From Acidimicrobiaceae bacterium (GTDB lineage: Bacteria; Actinomycetota; Acidimicrobiia; Acidimicrobiales; Ilumatobacteraceae), in assembly GCA_006515795.1 (NCBI GenBank), contig VFMC01000037.1, positions 1-20,120 on the forward strand: DNA of 20,120 nucleotides. The letters are read 5' to 3'. Position 1 is the stretch's first letter; each line of letters starts with the position of its first letter. The translations under genes were made by a program, and so were the position numbers. Under the pieces are notes generated by a model, which worked only from the letters and a program-made list of their open reading frames with translations, did not search any database and was not told where the DNA came from. Of this stretch, positions 16,342 to 20,120 are shown in pieces.

Positions 16342-17208
16342 TCAGCCCCAGCGGGTGCGCTTGGCGACGGCAATGAGATCGTCCACGTGCGCGGCGATGT
16401 CGTTCGGCTGCACGACGGCCCCGCGGATGAGATCGTCGAAGTGCGCGGTGAGCGTGCGCACGTGCTCGCTCGATGTGAGCACGAGGTACATCTGCCCCAG
16501 GTAGAGCGCAGCCCGTTGCGGCCCGAAGATCGTGATCGGGGCGGCGAACCGTTCGAGGCCGTCGAAGAGGAACCACCGCAGCGTCGGGTACAGCTCCCTG
16601 GTGAGTTCGCTGATGTGTTCGAGCTGAGCGATGCGTTGATCGGCGGGAAGCGTGCGCCAGATGCCCTCGCCCCGGGCCAACGATTCGACTGCTTGCACGC
16701 TGTTGCAGCATTCGAGGTCGCTGCCCACGCTGCGGGTCCACGCCAGCCGTGCCGCTGCCGTCTCGATCTTCTGCTCGGGTCGAGAAGCGACGTAGTTCTG
16801 GTTCTCGTGGTGGATCACCTCGGTCGTCTTCAACAGATCGGGCAACGTCGACGGCACGTATCGGATCTTGTATCCCTGCGCCTCGTTGAACCAGGCGATC
16901 AGCCGCTCGTCGTTCGGCGACAGCGCATCGCGAGCGAACGAAGTCTGCTCGCGGAGCATCTCCGCCTGCATCGGGCCGGCGTGGGACAGCCCGAGCAACC
17001 AGTCGATCGACACCTGCTGCGTGGCCGCCACCTCGGCCAGCGTCTCCACGCGCGGCAACCGCCGGTTGGCCGGCGAGAGCAACTGCGACAAGGTGGACCG
17101 GTCGATGCTGGCGCTCGCCGCGAAGTCGCTCTTGGTGGAACCGCTGCGCTCGATCACCTCGTCGAGCCGCTGGCGGAACGTGGACAGCAGAGAGCGCCGA
17201 TCGATCAC
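16342..17208 (-). CDS. XRE-family helix-turn-helix transcriptional regulator
   Basis: A 288-aa DNA-binding protein. The N-terminal HTH (about residues 8-70: LSTFRQRLDEVIERSG, KSDFAASASIDRSTLSQLLS, LPRVETLAEVAATQQVSIDWLLGLS) is typical of the XRE/Cro-C1 class. The remaining 210 residues form an alpha-helical domain I do not recognise; it contains the aromatic-rich segments LIAWFNEAQGYKIRYVPSTL, TLRWFLFDGLERF and FGPQRAALYLGQMYLVL and may bind a ligand or form dimers. I chose GTG 17208. An upstream ATG at 17271 is in frame, but its extra 21 codons run through the palindromes and look non-coding. It diverges from the desaturase and probably controls it and itself through the palindromes between them. 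Confidence 0.88.
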   Translation of the reverse strand: MIDRRSLLSTFRQRLDEVIERSGSTKSDFAASASIDRSTLSQLLSPANRRLPRVETLAEVAATQQVSIDWLLGLSHAGPMQAEMLREQTSFARDALSPNDERLIAWFNEAQGYKIRYVPSTLPDLLKTTEVIHHENQNYVASRPEQKIETAAARLAWTRSVGSDLECCNSVQAVESLARGEGIWRTLPADQRIAQLEHISELTRELYPTLRWFLFDGLERFAAPITIFGPQRAALYLGQMYLVLTSSEHVRTLTAHFDDLIRGAVVQPNDIAAHVDDLIAVAKRTRWG

Positions 17209-17210
17209 GC

Positions 17211-17225
17211 GTGTAGCGTATACAC
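17211..17225. promoter_or_regulatory. Operator-like palindrome 1 (GTGTA-N5-TACAC)
   Basis: A perfect 5-bp inverted repeat with a 5-base spacer, GTGTAGCGTATACAC, lies three bases upstream of the regulator start. On the - strand it overlaps TACGCT, a TANNNT -10 candidate six bases before GTG 17208, so a bound protein would block the regulator's own transcription. Its centre is about 21.5 bp (two turns) from that of palindrome 2, and both share the GTGTA/GTGTG half-site. Confidence 0.5.
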
Positions 17226-17232
17226 AATAGAT

Positions 17233-17246
17233 GGTGTGACTACACC
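17233..17246. promoter_or_regulatory. Operator-like palindrome 2 (GGTGT-N4-ACACC)
   Basis: GGTGTGACTACACC is a perfect 5-bp inverted repeat with a 4-base spacer. Its half-sites resemble those of palindrome 1, and its left half GGTGTGA occurs once more at 17303-17309, nearer the desaturase start. The group lies in the 137-bp gap between the divergent regulator and desaturase and is best explained as the binding region of the XRE protein. This is inferred from symmetry and position. Confidence 0.5.
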
Positions 17247-17345
17247 CCATCAGTGGCCTGATCACCCACAAGTGCTACGGATAGTGCGCATTATCGCAGC
17301 GTGGTGTGATGCCTGCGGACGGTGGTTGTTGCACAATCATCCCTG

Positions 17346-18254
17346 GTGGACGAGCGACATCCCGAGCACATCGAGTGGCCGACGGTGGCGGTGGCCGTCG
17401 CCTGCTGGTCGATGTTCGTCGCCGTGCTGGTCCTTCACGACCGGCTGCCGACCGCGATGGTGATCGTCGGCCTGGCGTTGCTCGGCGGCTGGTACATGTC
17501 GCTGCAACACGAGGTGCTCCACGGGCATCCCACTCATTGGCCCTGGGTGAACGTCGCACTCGTGTGTGCCCCGCTGTCGCTGTGGTTGCCCTACTCGGTG
17601 TACCGCGACTCGCATCTGCGCCACCACGAGGTGGAGCTCACCGTTCCCGGCGTCGATCCCGAATCGTTCTACGTCGAACAGGCGACTTGGGATGCAGCCC
17701 CCGGATGGCGACGCCTGCTGCTGCGGGCCAACTGCACCCTCGCCGGGCGCCTCACGGTGGGCCCGGTGCTCAGCGCCGCGGCCCTCGCCACCAGTGAGCT
17801 CGCCCTGGCCCGAAAAGACCGTGGCGTGGCTCGCCCGTGGCTCGTTCATGTCGCGTCCGCGGCGATCGTGGCCTGGGTCGTGTTCGGAGTCGCCGATGTT
17901 CCGCCGTGGCAGTACCTCGTCGGGTACAGCTACCTCGGCCTGTCGGTCACACTGGTCCGCTCGTTCGCGGAGCATCGCGACGTACCCGACAGCGGTGCCC
18001 GATCGGCCGTCGTCGGGAGTGGGTGGTTCTTCGGGATCTTGTTCCTGTTCAACAACCTGCACCACACCCACCACGCGCTCCCGGGAGCGGCCTGGTACCG
18101 ACTGCCGCAGCTCACCGAGGAGATGGGAGCCGGCGACATCGCCGCCGCCGGCGCCGGCCGGTACCGAGGGTACGGTGAGGTCGTGAGGCGCTACGCGTTC
18201 CGGCCCTTCACCACGCCTGTCACATCGCTCGCGCCGATCATCGAGCGGCAGTGA
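17346..18254 (+). CDS. Membrane fatty-acid desaturase / hydroxylase family protein
   Basis: A 302-aa integral membrane di-iron enzyme that desaturates or hydroxylates an acyl chain or similar lipid. The three histidine boxes are present: HEVLHGH (55-61), HLRHH (90-94) and NNLHHTHH (236-243). Hydrophobic segments lie around residues 14-30, 37-53, 68-83 and in the middle of the protein (HVASAAIVAWVVFGV and after). The N-terminus DERHPEHIEWPTV is typical of this group, which led me to GTG 17346; GTG 17322 would add eight residues. It diverges from the XRE regulator. Its stop overlaps the GTG of the broken PhnD-like gene (GTGA), so the two were once translationally coupled. Acyl-chain substrate and position of attack cannot be told. 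Confidence 0.9.
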   Translation: MDERHPEHIEWPTVAVAVACWSMFVAVLVLHDRLPTAMVIVGLALLGGWYMSLQHEVLHGHPTHWPWVNVALVCAPLSLWLPYSVYRDSHLRHHEVELTVPGVDPESFYVEQATWDAAPGWRRLLLRANCTLAGRLTVGPVLSAAALATSELALARKDRGVARPWLVHVASAAIVAWVVFGVADVPPWQYLVGYSYLGLSVTLVRSFAEHRDVPDSGARSAVVGSGWFFGILFLFNNLHHTHHALPGAAWYRLPQLTEEMGAGDIAAAGAGRYRGYGEVVRRYAFRPFTTPVTSLAPIIERQ

Positions 18255-18995
18255 CCGCATCAGCCGGTGCCGGTCGCGCCGGGCTCGGCATGTATCCGTT
18301 CGCGCCGATCCGGCCGGAGTTCGACACCTACTGGTCGAGCGTGCACGACAGAGCCCGTTGGCTTCCCGCTCGGCTGGATTGGACGCTCGACCCGCCGGTG
18401 TCGAGCGTGGCGGCCGACGTTGGTCGCCGGCACCGCCGGTAGGTGCGTCGGGGCGTTCGAACCGATGGTTCCAGGTGCCGTCGGCCACCGCTACCGAAGC
18501 GTGCTCGTGGCCCGGGCGTCGGCGTCGGCGTTGGACGATCTCGGCGGGGCCAGAGCTGCCGTGAACTCGTTCGACAGCCTGTCCGGTTGGGTCAGCCTGG
18601 TGTCAGCCGTTCCACAGCCGGCCGCTCGGTGGAGCGGGCCGATCACGCTCACGGGGTCACACCTCGAAAGTGTTCGGGCTCTGCACGAGGACCGGGCCGA
18701 CGTGGCCAGCATCGACAGCGTGTCGTGGGTGCACATCCAGAGGTTCGCCCCCGAGCTCGTCGCAGGGGTGGTCGAGGTCGGCTCCGGGCCGCTGGTTCCG
18801 GCGCCTCCTGTCGTGGCCTCTGCCACCACCACCGACGACGAGCTCACCGCGATCCGGCTGGCGATGGCCGAGGCCTTCCACGACGACGCGGCGCGCACCG
18901 CGATGGCCGGTGCCCTGATGGGCGGGTTCGTGCCGCTCGAACTGGCCGACTACATATCGCTGCGGGCGCTCAGACCTGGTCCGGCTGCTGGTTGA
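18251..18995 (+). pseudogene. PhnD-like phosphate/phosphonate substrate-binding protein gene, frameshifted
   Basis: From GTG 18251 frame 2 reads MTASAGAGRAGLGMYPFAPI, then FDTYWSSVHDRARWLPARLDWTLDPP, and ends at a stop at 18440-18442. The sense resumes in frame 3 with VGAFEPMVPGAVGHRYRSVL, AAVNSFDSLSGWVSLV, HLESVRALHEDRADVASIDS and VGSGPLVPAPPV, and stops at 18995. Together these match PhnD-type periplasmic-binding-fold proteins. Only about 16 codons separate LDPP from VGAF, where I would expect about 30 including a CGWPLV-type block, so bases are missing as well as the frame. The switch falls on a 43-bp repeat found again in the helicase region. No signal peptide is visible at the start and no ABC permease or ATPase is nearby. 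It probably worked in the cytosol or with remote partners. It overlaps the desaturase stop. Confidence 0.75.
18415..18457 (+). repeat. 43-bp dispersed repeat, copy A
   Basis: This 43-bp segment is identical, in reverse orientation, to 19260-19302. It can fold: an outer CGACG (18415-18419)/CGTCG stem encloses an inner CCGGC-ACC-GCCGG hairpin. It lies exactly where the PhnD-like gene changes frame. Its last bases (gtcggggcgtt) also read VGAF in the resumed frame, so part of it may be native to that gene. Confidence 0.9.
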
Positions 18996-19189
18996 CCCGC
19001 TGGCGAGGGCTAGCTGCGGAGCAACCTGGACAGATCGCCGATAGCGTCGCTCGGGCAGTAGTGCCGTCAGGCCGCTGCGGTCGAGTGCAGCGCCTCATGG
19101 CGCCCGGGTCCCTTCACTGGGACGTCGCCTCCTGAACGGGGCGGTTGGCCATGCATCAACGGCCGACCCCAACCGAAGGACCCCCCAGA
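18996..19189. other. Intergenic leader region before the helicase
   Basis: No gene is visible here. The region holds a short hairpin GTCCC-ttcact-GGGAC (19108-19123) without a T-tract and a 7-bp stem before the helicase start (own entry). It is long enough to hold the helicase promoter and a 5' leader, but I see no clear -35/-10 pair. Confidence 0.4.
19142..19175 (+). promoter_or_regulatory. Stem-loop next to the helicase ribosome binding site
   Basis: CGGTTGG (19142-19148) pairs perfectly with CCAACCG (19169-19175). The 20-base loop contains a small GGCC/GGCC stem. The likely Shine-Dalgarno AAGGA (19176-19180) follows at once and ATG 19190 is nine bases further on. A stem abutting the ribosome binding site could act as a temperature or protein switch, as is known for leaders of cold-induced RNA helicase genes. 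This is inference. Confidence 0.35.
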
Positions 19190-19384
19190 ATGAACTCCAC
19201 CCCCTCACGCTCCACGGGCGCGCGCTCGCCAGACCATCGTCGTCGTCGCCCGCGCACCCAACGCCCCGACGCACCTACCGGCGGTGCCGGCGACCAACGT
19301 CGCGGGCACCCGGTTCAGCGGTCGCCATCGCCGCGGCCAGAACCGACGTGCGTCACGTCGACACCTTTGGCGAGCTCGGCGTGA
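19190..19384 (+). other. Candidate helicase N-terminal ORF out of frame with the helicase core
   Basis: ATG 19190 has a good Shine-Dalgarno (AAGGA, nine bases before). It opens a frame starting MNSTPSRSTGARSPDHRRRR, an Arg/Pro-rich tail of the sort that begins many actinobacterial DEAD-box helicases. It stops at 19382-19384 while the helicase core runs in the next frame (frame 1), already recognisable around 19318 (SAVAIAAARTDVRHVDTF). The two frames cross the 43-bp repeat. This is either a frameshifted true N-terminus or a short leader ORF. Confidence 0.5.
19260..19302 (-). repeat. 43-bp dispersed repeat, copy B (inverted)
   Basis: Exact reverse complement of 18415-18457; the centres are 845 bp apart. 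It lies in the Arg-rich N-terminal region of the helicase, where the frame with the good start (ATG 19190) and the frame of the helicase core disagree. Flanking bases differ from those of copy A on both sides, and no target-site duplication is obvious. Confidence 0.9.
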
Positions 19385-20120
19385 ACGATCGTCTGGTCGA
19401 GGTGCTCGCCCGCGACGGCATCGTGAAGCCGTTCCCCATCCAGTGCGCCACCTTGCCCGACTCGCTGGCAGGTCGTGACGTGCTCGGCCGCGGCAAGACC
19501 GGAAGTGGCAAGACGATCGCCTTCGCATTGCCGCTCGTCGCCGCGCTGGCGGCTTCGCCGCGTCGCATCCAGGCTGGGCGACCGCGTGGGCTGATCCTCG
19601 TCCCGACCCGCGAATTGGCCAACCAGGTCGCCGAGATCGTGGCACCACTCGCCGCGGCGATGTCGCTGAAGGTCACCACGATCTTCGGCGGTGTCGGTCA
19701 GTCTCCACAGGTGTCAGCGCTCCGTTCGGGAGTCGACATCGTGGTGGCGTGTCCGGGCCGTCTCGAAGACCTCATCCAGCAGCGGCACTGCCGCCTCGAC
19801 GCGGTGGAGGTCACGGTGCTCGACGAGGCCGACCACATGGCCGACCTCGGATTCCTGCCGGCGGTGCGTCGCCTGCTCGATGCCACGCCCAGCGGCACGC
19901 AGCGACTGCTGTTCTCGGCCACGCTCGACAACGGCATCAACGTGCTCGTGTCGCGGTTCTTGCAGAACCCGGTCGTGCACTCGGTCGATCCCGAGGTGGC
20001 ACCCGTGTCCACGATGACCCACCACGTGTTCGCCGTGTCGGTCGCCGACAAGCCGGCGGTGGTGCGCGCCCTCGCCCGGTCGGCCTCGATCACGCCGATC
20101 GTCACCCAGGTGCACCCGAC
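19348..20120 (+). CDS. DEAD-box RNA helicase, N-terminal part (runs off the window)
   Basis: An ATP-dependent RNA helicase that remodels structured RNA or assists ribosome assembly and mRNA decay. Visible motifs in order: FGELGV and the Q motif PFPIQ, motif I KTGSGKT (Walker A, lysine codon 19510-19512), Ia PTRELANQ, GG and CPGRL (Ib), motif II DEAD (19822-19833) and motif III SAT. The helicase C domain lies beyond the right edge; the frame is open there. The earliest in-frame start I found is GTG 19348, just before VRHVDTFGELGV. It has no ribosome binding site, and coding sense seems to extend further upstream, so the real start is probably ATG 19190 with a frameshift between. The core itself has every residue expected for activity. 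Confidence 0.9.
   Translation, partial: MRHVDTFGELGVNDRLVEVLARDGIVKPFPIQCATLPDSLAGRDVLGRGKTGSGKTIAFALPLVAALAASPRRIQAGRPRGLILVPTRELANQVAEIVAPLAAAMSLKVTTIFGGVGQSPQVSALRSGVDIVVACPGRLEDLIQQRHCRLDAVEVTVLDEADHMADLGFLPAVRRLLDATPSGTQRLLFSATLDNGINVLVSRFLQNPVVHSVDPEVAPVSTMTHHVFAVSVADKPAVVRALARSASITPIVTQVHP

Noticed and set aside
17285..17300. TGCG-CATTAT-CGCA palindrome as a third operator
   Set aside because: Arms are only 4 bp and do not share the GTGTA half-site; likely chance or part of a -10 region.
16387..17463. + strand ORF of 358 codons over the regulator
   Set aside because: Antisense to the XRE protein and runs through the divergent promoter region; no domain seen.
19253..19302. Integron attC site at the 43-bp repeat
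   Set aside because: Copy B is preceded by ACCCAAC, which fits RYYYAAC, and the unit folds. But no matching GTTRRRY lies at the other end, copy A lacks the same flank, and there is no integrase or cassette array.

Overview
The window is GC-rich throughout. Genes are densely packed, GTG starts are frequent, stop/start overlaps (GTGA and similar) recur, and long antisense shadow frames are common. This points to an actinobacterium. The gene set and style would suit the Acidimicrobiia (Ilumatobacter-like), but that is an inference from general character, not from a marker gene.

Region 1 (1-8547, + strand) is the end of a biosynthetic operon. It holds the C-terminal end of an NRPS (end of an A domain plus a PCP), a one-module type I PKS of about 2176 aa with the unusual order KS-AT-KR-DH-ACP-TE, an EntD/Sfp-type 4'-phosphopantetheinyl transferase that can activate the carrier domains, and a SurE nucleotidase. 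The PKS start lies within a few codons of the NRPS stop, and the next two junctions overlap or nearly overlap. The expected product is a peptide extended by one ketide unit and released by the terminal thioesterase. The DH has lost part of its catalytic-His motif, so dehydration may not happen. A 20-bp tandem repeat lies in the convergent gap after surE.

Region 2 (8711-11730, - strand) has a secreted LysM-LysM-NlpC/P60 peptidoglycan hydrolase, preceded by a hydantoinase A/oxoprolinase-type protein. Divergent from this is a VOC-cupin-cupin fusion (11774-12922). A GFA/CENP-V-type zinc protein follows on the - strand.

Region 3 (13426-16319, + strand) starts with a SAM methyltransferase gene broken by an internal deletion and frameshift. 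A two-gene unit follows: a DAO-family FAD oxidoreductase and an Ldh-family (malate/lactate/imino acid) NAD(P) oxidoreductase.

Region 4 (16342-20120) has an XRE-type regulator divergent from a membrane fatty-acid desaturase, with two palindromes in the shared promoter region. Next comes a PhnD-like substrate-binding protein gene that is frameshifted, then the start of a DEAD-box RNA helicase that runs off the window. A perfect 43-bp repeat occurs in opposite orientations at the frame break in the PhnD-like gene and in the frame-conflicted N-terminal region of the helicase. This is the most unexpected structure in the window.

I saw no tRNA, rRNA, CRISPR array or transposase gene. The only stretch over 300 bases without a confident gene is 18996-19347, described in its own entries.
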